Shown here piece by piece: positions 1 through 5,348 of a DNA stretch of 19,646 bases. The notes beneath the pieces were generated by a model that saw only the letters and a program-made list of their open reading frames with translations, was not told the DNA's origin and did not search any database. A program made the translations under genes and the position numbers. How positions within the stretch are numbered: the stretch's first letter is position 1; every line of letters starts with the position of its first letter. Origin of the DNA: Acidobacteriaceae bacterium (GTDB taxonomy: Bacteria > Acidobacteriota > Terriglobia > Terriglobales > SbA1); the NCBI GenBank assembly GCA_019237515.1, contig JAFAGX010000273.1:1-19646 (forward strand). The letters run 5' to 3'.

Positions 1-10
1 CTTCCGATCT
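1..10. other. Probable Illumina adapter remnant at the contig end
   Basis: The window opens with CTTCCGATCT, which is exactly the last ten bases of the standard Illumina TruSeq adapter (it ends GCTCTTCCGATCT). An exact 10-base match placed precisely at base 1 is very unlikely by chance. These bases should not be treated as genome, and the true sequence probably starts at base 11. Confidence 0.8.
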
Positions 11-481
11 GGTCCGGAACAAAGCGAAGGGACAGATGCTGGCAGCACAAATCAGACGATCCCGGGACAGCCGAACCAGGGAAGTTCCTCGTCGAACACC
101 GTCTTCGGCGGAGGGCCCATTCTCGGAGTGGCCAGCCTCAGCAAAGCAAAATCGATTCGCATCTTCAACAACAAAGATCATTACAACCAGTGGCAGTTCA
201 TCTACAACCAGACCTTGGATACCGGCGGCTTGATCACAACTCCGTTCCAACCGGGACTGCACTCAGCGGGCATGCTGCAGCAGGGAGTGCAGGGTCAGGC
301 CGGCACGCCGAATTCTCCTTTCGGAACGCAAGGGTCCTCGTTCGGGCAGGGCTCTTCTTTCGGCCAAGGCTCTTCTTTTGGATCGCAGGGCGGCGGCGCC
401 ATGTCGTCTCCGGCGCCATCGCAGCCGCAGCCGCAGGGCCTTCAATCTCCGTTCCCGCCAGAACAAGGTCCCCAGCAATAG
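11..481 (+). CDS. C-terminal fragment of a probable pseudopilin-like secretion protein (5'-truncated)
   Basis: The reading frame is open from the left edge to the TAG at 479-481, giving about 156 residues with no convincing internal start (an in-frame GTG at 128 has no ribosome binding site). It contains a Ser/Gln/Asn-rich linker, then a block with VFGGGPILGVAS, KSIRIFNNKDHYNQW and GGLITTPFQP, then a low-complexity Gly/Ser/Gln/Pro tail. From memory, this middle block resembles the C-terminal region of acidobacterial prepilin-type (type II secretion or type IV pilus) proteins. The N-terminal methylation helix that would prove this lies outside the window, so the family is an inference. The tail carries three tandem GSSFGQ-like units and a QPQPQG stretch, consistent with an exposed, disordered end. 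The gene is convergent with the Fe-S carrier gene and is not functionally linked to it by sequence. That a coding frame exists is quite certain; its identity is not. Confidence 0.6.
   Translation, partial: GPEQSEGTDAGSTNQTIPGQPNQGSSSSNTVFGGGPILGVASLSKAKSIRIFNNKDHYNQWQFIYNQTLDTGGLITTPFQPGLHSAGMLQQGVQGQAGTPNSPFGTQGSSFGQGSSFGQGSSFGSQGGGAMSSPAPSQPQPQGLQSPFPPEQGPQQ
332..388 (+). repeat. Tandem 18-bp coding repeat (GSSFGQ units)
   Basis: Three consecutive units encode GSSFGQ, GSSFGQ and GSSFGSQ, starting at 332, 350 and 368. The units differ at synonymous positions, so the amino-acid pattern rather than the DNA is preserved. The repeat lies in the low-complexity tail of the truncated protein at the left edge and is a place where copy number could change by slippage. 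Confidence 0.75.
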
Positions 482-485
482 AAAA

Positions 486-504
486 GCCCCATCCTGGATG
501 GGGC
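486..504 (-). terminator. Rho-independent terminator of the Fe-S carrier gene
   Basis: A perfect 7-bp stem, GCCCCAT (486-492) and ATGGGGC (498-504), encloses a 5-base loop. Read on the minus strand the stem is followed directly by TTTT (complement of 482-485), the classic intrinsic-terminator form. It begins 22 bases past the minus-strand stop codon. On the plus strand no T-run follows, so it serves mainly the minus gene, although it may also slow readthrough from the convergent gene that ends at 481. Confidence 0.8.
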
Positions 505-525
505 CTCTACTCGGAACTTTATTTG

Positions 526-900
526 TTAAACGTTGAACGACGATCCGCAGCCGCACGTGCTCTTCACGTTCGGATTGTCGAATTTGAACCCGGCACCCTC
601 TAGAGTCTCGACATAATCGACGGTGCAACCCTGCAGATACATCACCGAGGTCGCGTCAACATAGACTTTCAATCCGTCCATATCGAACGTCTTATCCATC
701 AGGCCGGCGTTGTTCTCAAAACTCATCGAATACGAGAAACCAGAGCAGCCGCCGCCAACTACACCGACGCGCAGCCCGGCAGGAACTGGGTCCTGTTGTG
801 CCATGATCTCTTTCACCTTTTTGATGGCATTCGGGGTCAGGCTAATCGGTGCCGCTTTCGGCTGAACTTCCGGGGTGGTCGGGGTGGTTGTTGTTGCCAT
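526..900 (-). CDS. erpA: A-type iron-sulfur cluster carrier (ErpA/IscA/HesB family)
   Basis: This 124-residue cytosolic protein belongs to the A-type carriers, which receive Fe-S clusters from the assembly scaffold and deliver them to apo-enzymes. The three ligand cysteines of the family are present: Cys52 in VGGGCSGFSYS, and Cys116 and Cys118 in the C-terminal TCGCGSSF motif. The core (residues 18-124) has normal family length. The first 17 residues are a Thr/Pro/Ala-rich extension unlike the compact bacterial start and are probably disordered. An extra Cys92 (QGCTVDY) is not a standard ligand. The start is secure: AAGGAG lies seven bases before the ATG at 898-900. No isc or suf scaffold gene is in view, so this is a stand-alone carrier, and I cannot separate ErpA from IscA or SufA by sequence alone. 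It has its own terminator and a putative -10 box. Confidence 0.93.
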   Translation of the reverse strand: MATTTTPTTPEVQPKAAPISLTPNAIKKVKEIMAQQDPVPAGLRVGVVGGGCSGFSYSMSFENNAGLMDKTFDMDGLKVYVDATSVMYLQGCTVDYVETLEGAGFKFDNPNVKSTCGCGSSFNV

Positions 901-924
901 GTTATCTCCTTGAAATCGTTAGTT

Positions 925-930
925 ATTATA
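925..930 (-). promoter_or_regulatory. Putative -10 box of the Fe-S carrier gene
   Basis: A perfect TATAAT (minus strand) lies 24 bases ahead of the erpA-like start codon, which would give a short leader containing the AAGGAG ribosome binding site. No good -35 hexamer sits at 16-18 bases; TTGCCA occurs only at 20 bases. The -10 is therefore plausible but the promoter is incomplete by consensus. Confidence 0.4.
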
Positions 931-1040
931 ACAAAGCCAGTCAAAGGCTTTGGCAAACCGCTGCTTAGACATTAGATGACCCTCCTTATCCTGCGGTCGC
1001 GGGCTCTAAACAAAAACATCCTCCTCTTGCATTCTGGAGC

Positions 1041-1046
1041 TATAAT
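1041..1046 (+). promoter_or_regulatory. Putative -10 box for the small membrane protein gene
   Basis: A perfect TATAAT lies in the otherwise empty 901-1137 gap, about 90 bases ahead of the ATG at 1138. The -35 region at 17 bases is poor, so this rests on the -10 match and its position alone. I see nothing else convincing in this gap. Confidence 0.3.
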
Positions 1047-1137
1047 CCGTGCGTGGGGCCCTCCATGCCGGTTGTGGGGTCACGACCAGCATAGCCAGGG
1101 TCTCAGGATCTAACGATCAGCACCGAGGTGGCATATG

Positions 1138-1410
1138 ATGTCCATGCTGATGTGGCCGCTGATTCTCTGGGGTGCACTGACCGCTGTTCTCGTCGTCCTG
1201 CTCATCTATCGCAGCACTCTCACGATGCATGAAGACGATCAGCTTTTCCTGGATGAATCCGCTTCCGGAATGGCACAGGAGCAGGCAGAGATCATGGCCA
1301 AGCTCAACAAGGTCACTCCCTTCGTCAAATGGCTGGGGGCGGCTTCGGGAGCCTTAATTCTTGTAATTGCAGGGCTCGCCATTTACCAGGGACTCAACCA
1401 GGTCCAGTAG
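1138..1410 (+). CDS. Small two-TM membrane protein of unknown function
   Basis: The product is 90 residues. A first hydrophobic helix (about residues 4-24, WPLILWGALTAVLVVLLIY) is followed by a charged segment with HEDDQLFLD and SGMAQEQAEIMAKL, then a second helix (about residues 64-84, LGAASGALILVIAGLAIYQ). This predicts a hairpin in the inner membrane with an acidic, probably helical loop of about 40 residues. I recognise no named domain, although similar short proteins seem familiar from Acidobacteriota. Two ATGs overlap at 1135 and 1138. GAGGTG at 1125-1130 is seven bases from the second and four from the first, so 1138 is preferred. It is monocistronic between convergent or unrelated neighbours and is followed by a hairpin at 1432-1461. 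Confidence 0.75.
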   Translation: MSMLMWPLILWGALTAVLVVLLIYRSTLTMHEDDQLFLDESASGMAQEQAEIMAKLNKVTPFVKWLGAASGALILVIAGLAIYQGLNQVQ

Positions 1411-1431
1411 CCCGAAGCAGATGTTGGAGGT

Positions 1432-1461
1432 CTCGCGAATCTGACCACGGATTTGCGCGAG
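1432..1461 (+). terminator. Terminator-like hairpin after the small membrane protein gene
   Basis: CTCGCGAATC (1432-1441) pairs with GATT-TG-CGCGAG (1450-1461), leaving a 2-base bulge and an 8-base loop. The hairpin lies 22 bases after the stop codon and is followed by GGTTTGG, so the T-tract is weak. It is a possible terminator or 3'-stabilising structure. Confidence 0.4.
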
Positions 1462-1599
1462 GTTTGGTCTGCACACGCAAGTCCTTACGCGCGTCTAGGC
1501 AGTCGCATCCTTCCCAGAACGGCCAAGCCATGGATCACAGCCCATTGCAACTGTCGGCTGAGGACCGGCGGGGGCTTTTGCGGTAGCTCTGCTTGTCCG

Positions 1600-1658
1600 C
1601 CTCTGTGCTCTCTGCGGTTTGTTTTGAACCACCGAGGCCGCGGAGGTTCACTGAGGGG
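1600..1658. repeat. Degenerate interspersed palindrome (CCTCTGTG...CACCGAGG type)
   Basis: The segment reads CCTCTGTGCTCTCTGCGG, a short AT-rich loop containing TTTTGAA, then CCACCGAGGCCGCGGAGG and CACTGAGG. The two halves are imperfect reverse complements, and the inner AACCACCGAG and CTCTGCGGTT portions pair best, with one G-U pair. From memory, sequences built from CTCTGTG and ACCACCGAGG or ACCACAGAGG are dispersed in many environmental bacterial genomes, including Acidobacteriota. It lies just past the 3' end of the tRNA-Leu gene. The rest of 1411-1678 holds the hairpin at 1432-1461 and nothing else I can support. Confidence 0.5.
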
Positions 1659-1678
1659 ATTCTGAAAACGGGAAAGCA

Positions 1679-1763
1679 TGGTGCCGGGAACAGGACTTGA
1701 ACCTGCACGCCTTTCGGCACACGGTCCTAAGCCGTGCGCGTCTGCCAATTCCGCCATCCCGGC
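1679..1763 (-). tRNA. tRNA-Leu (anticodon UAG)
   Basis: Read on the minus strand, the 85 bases begin GCCGGGA and end TCCCGGC, A73 and an encoded CCA. The acceptor stem is a perfect 7-bp helix. The anticodon stem CACGG/CCGTG holds the loop CTTAGGA, giving UAG, which decodes CUA and related leucine codons. A long variable arm (GTGCCGAAAGGCGT) and the TTCAAGT T-loop are as expected for a class II leucine tRNA. The 3' CCA is genome-encoded. No integrase or duplicated tRNA end is seen nearby, so it is not an obvious island junction. Confidence 0.95.
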
Positions 1764-1783
1764 TGGAGGTTGGTAACTAAACT

Positions 1784-2329
1784 CTAGCTGGCCTCCTTAC
1801 TGATTTCAACCTGCGGCTTTGGCGGCATGACTTTTTCCATCCATAGGACGTCGATGTATGTGCCGAACTTGCGGCCGACATCCGTGAACGTGCCAACCAT
1901 GACGAACCCAAAGCGTTCATGCAGCGCGTTGGACGCCGCATTGGGCTGCGCGATTCCCGCCACTGCCCGATGCACGTCCTCGCATTTGAGCAATTCGAAG
2001 AGCTCACGATACAGTGCCGCGCCTACGCCCTTGCCGGTCGCTGCAGGATGGCAATAAACAGTTACTTCGACGGTCGTTTGGTAACCTTCTTTGCTCCGGA
2101 ACGGCCCACTCGCCGCATAGCCCAGGATTTCGCCCGGCTTCTGTTCTGCCACAAGCAACCGATGGCGATGCCCGTCTGAGTGGTCATGAAACCATCCCTC
2201 CCTCTGTTGGGGCGTAAAGGGTTGAATGTCGAAAGTGGCGGGAGAGTATTCGACGTAGTAGTTGTAAACGTCGGTCAGTTTCGCTAAGTCCGCCAGTGAC
2301 GCAGGCCTGACGATCATGTGCGGCGCCAT
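1784..2329 (-). CDS. GNAT N-acetyltransferase, PAT/YncA-like
   Basis: This 181-residue cytosolic enzyme has the single-domain layout of phosphinothricin/methionine-sulfone acetyltransferases (PAT, YncA, MnaT), which move acetyl from acetyl-CoA to an amine. The N-terminal IVRPASLADLAKLTDVYNYY, the VTVYCHPAATGKGVGAALY motif A (acetyl-CoA pyrophosphate loop around residues 97-103) and the late NAASNALHERFGFVMVGTF motif B are all present and in order. In motif A a Thr stands where Gln or Arg is usual. The C-terminal KVMPPKPQVEISKEAS tail is extra. The true acceptor cannot be told; these enzymes range from herbicide detoxification to amino-acid-analogue acetylation. The start is ambiguous: AAGGAG is one base before the ATG at 2329 and 13 bases before the ATG at 2317, which begins the conserved domain exactly. 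It is co-directional with the GT39-like gene upstream but 128 bases away. Confidence 0.87.
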   Translation of the reverse strand: MAPHMIVRPASLADLAKLTDVYNYYVEYSPATFDIQPFTPQQREGWFHDHSDGHRHRLLVAEQKPGEILGYAASGPFRSKEGYQTTVEVTVYCHPAATGKGVGAALYRELFELLKCEDVHRAVAGIAQPNAASNALHERFGFVMVGTFTDVGRKFGTYIDVLWMEKVMPPKPQVEISKEAS

Positions 2330-2409
2330 ACTCCTTACACAGAAATATTAAGTCGTCTCCAATATAGATTTGACCGGAGATTGGAGCATCAACGACGTTG
2401 TTATGCCCG

Positions 2410-2438
2410 CTATAAGAATTCCTTATGCAGAACGGCAA
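2410..2438 (-). promoter_or_regulatory. Possible promoter for the PAT-like gene
   Basis: On the minus strand TTGCCG (2438-2433) and TTATAG (2415-2410) are separated by 17 bases in the 128-bp gap ahead of the acetyltransferase gene. Both boxes are weak matches, so the spacing is the main support. Confidence 0.25.
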
Positions 2439-2457
2439 CGAACCGCTGCAAAGCAAC

Positions 2458-4089
2458 TCAGCTACGATCGGGAATTTTTGCGATTGGAAATTGAAAGACG
2501 GCAATGTTACCGCCGAATGAGTATATCTGGAGGGTGTGGAATTCTGCGTATCGGCTCTTCAATTCGTACCCAAACGGATCCTCCCAGTGCCATCCCATTT
2601 GCACAATCCAAACGGAATCGCCCGGTTTCAAACCGTATGTCTGGCGCATCTCGTTCCAACTCGAAACGAAATTGGCGGCAGTGAACGTGAACACACGGCC
2701 ATCGGTGCCGATGATGCGGTGTCCTCCACATTCCAATGTGTTAAATCCCTCCACCCACTCGTTAATAAAAAAAGGGCGCTGTTGGCAAAGATAGTGGCCC
2801 AACAACAGGTGGGTTTGGTTGTCAACGAACAACAGATCTCTCGTAGGGATGCGTTCTTGGATAAAACTGAGCGCTTGCGCCATGTGCCACTTCTGCTGAT
2901 CAGCACCCGCGATATACGGCAGCCTGCGCGATGGAAAGACATAGCACAAGGAAATGACGATTCCCACCGAGGCTATGGCCAGCCACTGCCGCGACCCACG
3001 AACCCTCGAGAACGCATAACTGAGGGCGGCGATCGCAAAGATTGCGAGGAACACGCAATGCCTTGTTCCGCCGTATGGATAGATATCCAACAGCGCGAGG
3101 CCGCAAGTTATTGCAAATGGCAACAGCAGCAGAGTGGCAAGCTCTGCTCTCGAAATCTGCAGCGCGCTAGGTGTTTTCGTGCGCCTGAGGACCAGGACCA
3201 CTCCAGTTACGAATACCAGCAACATCAAATCGCCAACGACGTTTTGTCCGAAAAGATACTGGAATAGCGAGGCAGTCCTTGCGACTACAAACACAAACGC
3301 ATTGTGCTGGCGCGCATCGAAATAGGAATTGTGCAGGTAGACGTCCATCCAGCTATGTAAAGCGCGGGAGCCGAACGCGGCCACATAAAAGCGATAGAGT
3401 ATCCAGCAGACTGCAAGGCCGACCACCTGTCCGATTGTCCAGACTGCTATCACGCCGCGTGCTGGCATTCGCTTCACCATTCTTACTAGCGCATAAACTC
3501 CCAGGCTGGCTGCAAAGATCACGGCGGAATAGTGCGAGCCCAGCGCGAGCCATAAGCAGACACAGCTGAGCAGCATTTTCGTGCGAGAGTTCTCGGTCAG
3601 CGCCCGTTCGAGCGAATGCAGCGCGCAGATGGCCAATACGAGCAGCAGCGCGTACTGTCTTATCTCGACGGAGAGCGCAACTAAAGGCGGCAGAAAACCG
3701 GCAAAGATTAGACCAACCAATGCTGTCTCGTTTCCAAACAACTGCGAAAGCCATTTGAAAAACATCCAGCAAAATGCAGTACCAGCGATGACCGAAGGCA
3801 AACGCAAGATCAGTTCGCTGTTGCCTAACCCTCGCCAAAGATGCAGCAAAAAGATCAATAACGGCGGATGCGAAATCGTCAGGCTCGCCTGGTACGTGAG
3901 TTTCCAGGAGGGCTGGTTGGCGGCCATGAAATGCAGGGCTTCATCGGCATTCAGGAACGTCTCGGAAGCCAGCTTGATCCGCAGAAGGAAAGCGACGGCA
4001 ACAATTCCGGTTGCTATTAGATCTGGCTGGAAGAAACTTGCAGCAGGGCTGCTGGTTCGAATCGTTTGCCGATCTGCGACGGGAACCAT
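2458..4089 (-). CDS. GT39/ArnT-like polytopic membrane glycosyltransferase
   Basis: This 543-residue protein has many hydrophobic helices from about residue 23 to 385, then a soluble periplasmic tail. It fits the GT-C fold enzymes that transfer a sugar from a polyprenyl-phosphate donor on the outer face of the inner membrane. Family marks include FLNADEALH (Asp49-Glu50) in the first outer loop, where GT39 enzymes keep their catalytic acidic pair, then SHPPLLIFLLH (73 on) and VEIRQYALLLVLA, the usual RxYAL-type motif. The C-terminal part (ERIPTRDLLFVDNQTHLLLGHY, then a Trp-rich end) resembles the periplasmic domains of such proteins. No ribosome binding site is clear ahead of the ATG at 4089. 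A gap of 57 bases separates it from the COG3375 gene, so the two may be co-transcribed. Substrate and acceptor are unknown, and no sugar-nucleotide or polyprenyl genes are nearby. Confidence 0.82.
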   Translation of the reverse strand: MVPVADRQTIRTSSPAASFFQPDLIATGIVAVAFLLRIKLASETFLNADEALHFMAANQPSWKLTYQASLTISHPPLLIFLLHLWRGLGNSELILRLPSVIAGTAFCWMFFKWLSQLFGNETALVGLIFAGFLPPLVALSVEIRQYALLLVLAICALHSLERALTENSRTKMLLSCVCLWLALGSHYSAVIFAASLGVYALVRMVKRMPARGVIAVWTIGQVVGLAVCWILYRFYVAAFGSRALHSWMDVYLHNSYFDARQHNAFVFVVARTASLFQYLFGQNVVGDLMLLVFVTGVVLVLRRTKTPSALQISRAELATLLLLPFAITCGLALLDIYPYGGTRHCVFLAIFAIAALSYAFSRVRGSRQWLAIASVGIVISLCYVFPSRRLPYIAGADQQKWHMAQALSFIQERIPTRDLLFVDNQTHLLLGHYLCQQRPFFINEWVEGFNTLECGGHRIIGTDGRVFTFTAANFVSSWNEMRQTYGLKPGDSVWIVQMGWHWEDPFGYELKSRYAEFHTLQIYSFGGNIAVFQFPIAKIPDRS

Positions 4090-4146
4090 CGTTTGAGCAT
4101 ACTAGACCGGTGCAGGGCTGGCGGGGAGTGTCACTTTGATCCACGG

Positions 4147-5046
4147 TTATTCGGTCGCGAGTTCCGGGACGTATTCTTCCACTCTGCCCTTTTCGAGCAG
4201 ATATACTCCTGGCCCCTGTTGACCGCGCACCGTTCGGCAGAACTCCGCCACAAAAAATCCCGCTTTCAAGGCTTCGGTGAAAGCCCAGCGGGTTGCGGTC
4301 CGCCACTCACGCGCAAGTGCGGAGTCTTTTTGTTCGACCGAAAGAATATCGCTGGGAATTTCGATCGCAATCCGCTGGCGTTGCAAGGCATCGGCTAAGT
4401 CCGCTCGATGTGGACGCCCGTCGGCATTGAAGCTTATCAACGGTGCGACCGTTTTCAAGGTGTCCAGCATTTCCGTTCGGTTGTCCTTCCCCTGAATCCG
4501 GTTCTGGACGCGGCGGCTGGTGATGGGCCATTTCACCCAGAGCCGATCCGTACCGTTGCGGTGCAGAACGCTCGAAGTTTCGGGCCCGTAAAAGTCGATC
4601 CTGTAACAGTCGGAAATCACGCCAAGTTTTGCGAAGTTGAGATGGGCATTACGGCTTTGCAGCGGATCAAAAGTCCAGGTGATTTCGAGAATACGAAAAT
4701 CACCAATCCTCATGGCCAACGCTCGTTCACGTTGTCCCAGCTTCAGTTTGTAGCCAAGATCCGCGCTGCGATAGGGCTCAAGCACCGCCAGCATGTGAGA
4801 ATGGATGTTCGGTCGATTGCCTTCTAGCCCAAGAAATCCGAACGCAAAGCCAACCAGTCTCGGTCCCTCGAAGGCTCCAAGCCAGATGCTGCCCGCTGCA
4901 TGCATGGCGATCGTGAGCGTCAGTGGCATCGTGTCAAGCTCCGACAGCGCCCACACTTCTCTTTCTACCGCTTCCACCTGCGTCAGGTCGTCAAAGCTTC
5001 GCAGGTCGCGGATGATAATGGCAGGTTTGGATTTCGCTTCCGGCAT
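4147..5046 (-). CDS. COG3375-type predicted GNAT acetyltransferase
   Basis: The protein is 299 residues from the chosen start (MPEAKSKPAIIIRDLRSFDD). It matches my memory of the COG3375 family: a GNAT-like N-terminal half with HSHMLAVLEPYRSADLGYKL, where the CoA loop normally reads RGKGIGxxLK, followed by ITWTFDPLQSRNAHLNFAKLG and the YRIDFYG signature. The glycine-rich CoA loop is degraded (YRSADLGYKL), so acetyltransferase activity is uncertain. The second half has an RADLADAL/IAIEIPSDI segment typical of the family. Some family members sit next to enolase-superfamily racemases or menaquinone genes; none is here. The frame stays open to an ATG at 5127, but a good sigma-70-type promoter at 5061-5090 lies inside that extension, which favours the ATG at 5046. 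No ribosome binding site precedes it. Confidence 0.8.
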   Translation of the reverse strand: MPEAKSKPAIIIRDLRSFDDLTQVEAVEREVWALSELDTMPLTLTIAMHAAGSIWLGAFEGPRLVGFAFGFLGLEGNRPNIHSHMLAVLEPYRSADLGYKLKLGQRERALAMRIGDFRILEITWTFDPLQSRNAHLNFAKLGVISDCYRIDFYGPETSSVLHRNGTDRLWVKWPITSRRVQNRIQGKDNRTEMLDTLKTVAPLISFNADGRPHRADLADALQRQRIAIEIPSDILSVEQKDSALAREWRTATRWAFTEALKAGFFVAEFCRTVRGQQGPGVYLLEKGRVEEYVPELATE

Positions 5047-5060
5047 GATGCAAATCGAAC

Positions 5061-5090
5061 AATATACGCGACCGCCATCAGTCCTGTCAG
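5061..5090 (-). promoter_or_regulatory. Sigma-70-type promoter of the COG3375 gene
   Basis: On the minus strand CTGACA (5090-5085; five of six to consensus) is 18 bases from TATATT (5066-5061; five of six). A start point six or seven bases on falls near 5054, only about eight bases before the ATG at 5046, so the transcript would be nearly leaderless. That fits the absence of a Shine-Dalgarno sequence. Confidence 0.5.
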
Positions 5091-5224
5091 CCACCGCCTC
5101 GGCGCCAGCGGTAGCAAAGAGGTGCATTCCAGGTAAATGGCCGTCAATGCGGGTAAATGTTTGTAAAGGCTTGGGTGCAGTTGGGGTTTGAGCATAAGAT
5201 TGATTCTGAAGGAATTGCTACAGG

Positions 5225-5268
5225 GGCGTGACGCCGAAATTGCGGCAAGTTTCCGCAACCACAGTTGC
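5225..5268 (+). promoter_or_regulatory. Cluster of overlapping inverted repeats ahead of the efflux operon
   Basis: The roughly 300-base gap 5047-5348 between divergent genes contains GGCG-TGA-CGCC (5225-5235), TTGCGG-N7-CCGCAA (5240-5258) and GCAAC-CACA-GTTGC (5255-5268). The last can be extended by GTTT/AAAC across a CC bulge. The second and third share bases 5255-5258, so they cannot both form in one strand. They could be operator half-sites for a repressor of the pump, or an alternative-fold leader if transcription starts upstream. The rest of the gap holds the two divergent promoter candidates. Confidence 0.4.
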
Positions 5269-5300
5269 AAACTACACGTCCAAATTGTAGGGCTGTTTAG

Positions 5301-5329
5301 TTGTCCGGCTCCTATTTATTCATTAATTT
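5301..5329 (+). promoter_or_regulatory. Possible promoter of the mdtABC-like operon
   Basis: TTGTCC (5301-5306) and TAATTT (5324-5329) are separated by 17 bases, 19 bases before the adaptor ATG. The -10 box is a weak match. No better pair was seen in the gap. Confidence 0.25.
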
Positions 5330-5348
5330 TTTGCAAAAGAGAACATTC

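Noticed and set aside
1485..1757. Minus-strand open frame beginning MAELADAHGLGPCAER
   Set aside because: It is a translation through the tRNA-Leu gene, a common false protein; the tRNA explains the sequence.
1679..1763. tRNA-Leu as an integration site for a genomic island
   Set aside because: No integrase, duplicated tRNA 3' end or phage-like gene is found on either side.
2536..3267. 243-residue plus-strand frame opposite the GT39-like gene
   Set aside because: It is antisense to a well-supported polytopic protein; the composition is unstructured and no domain is recognisable.
5301..5348. TTG start adding 16 residues to the adaptor
   Set aside because: It would bury the lipoprotein signal and lacks a ribosome binding site; the ATG at 5349 begins the signal directly.
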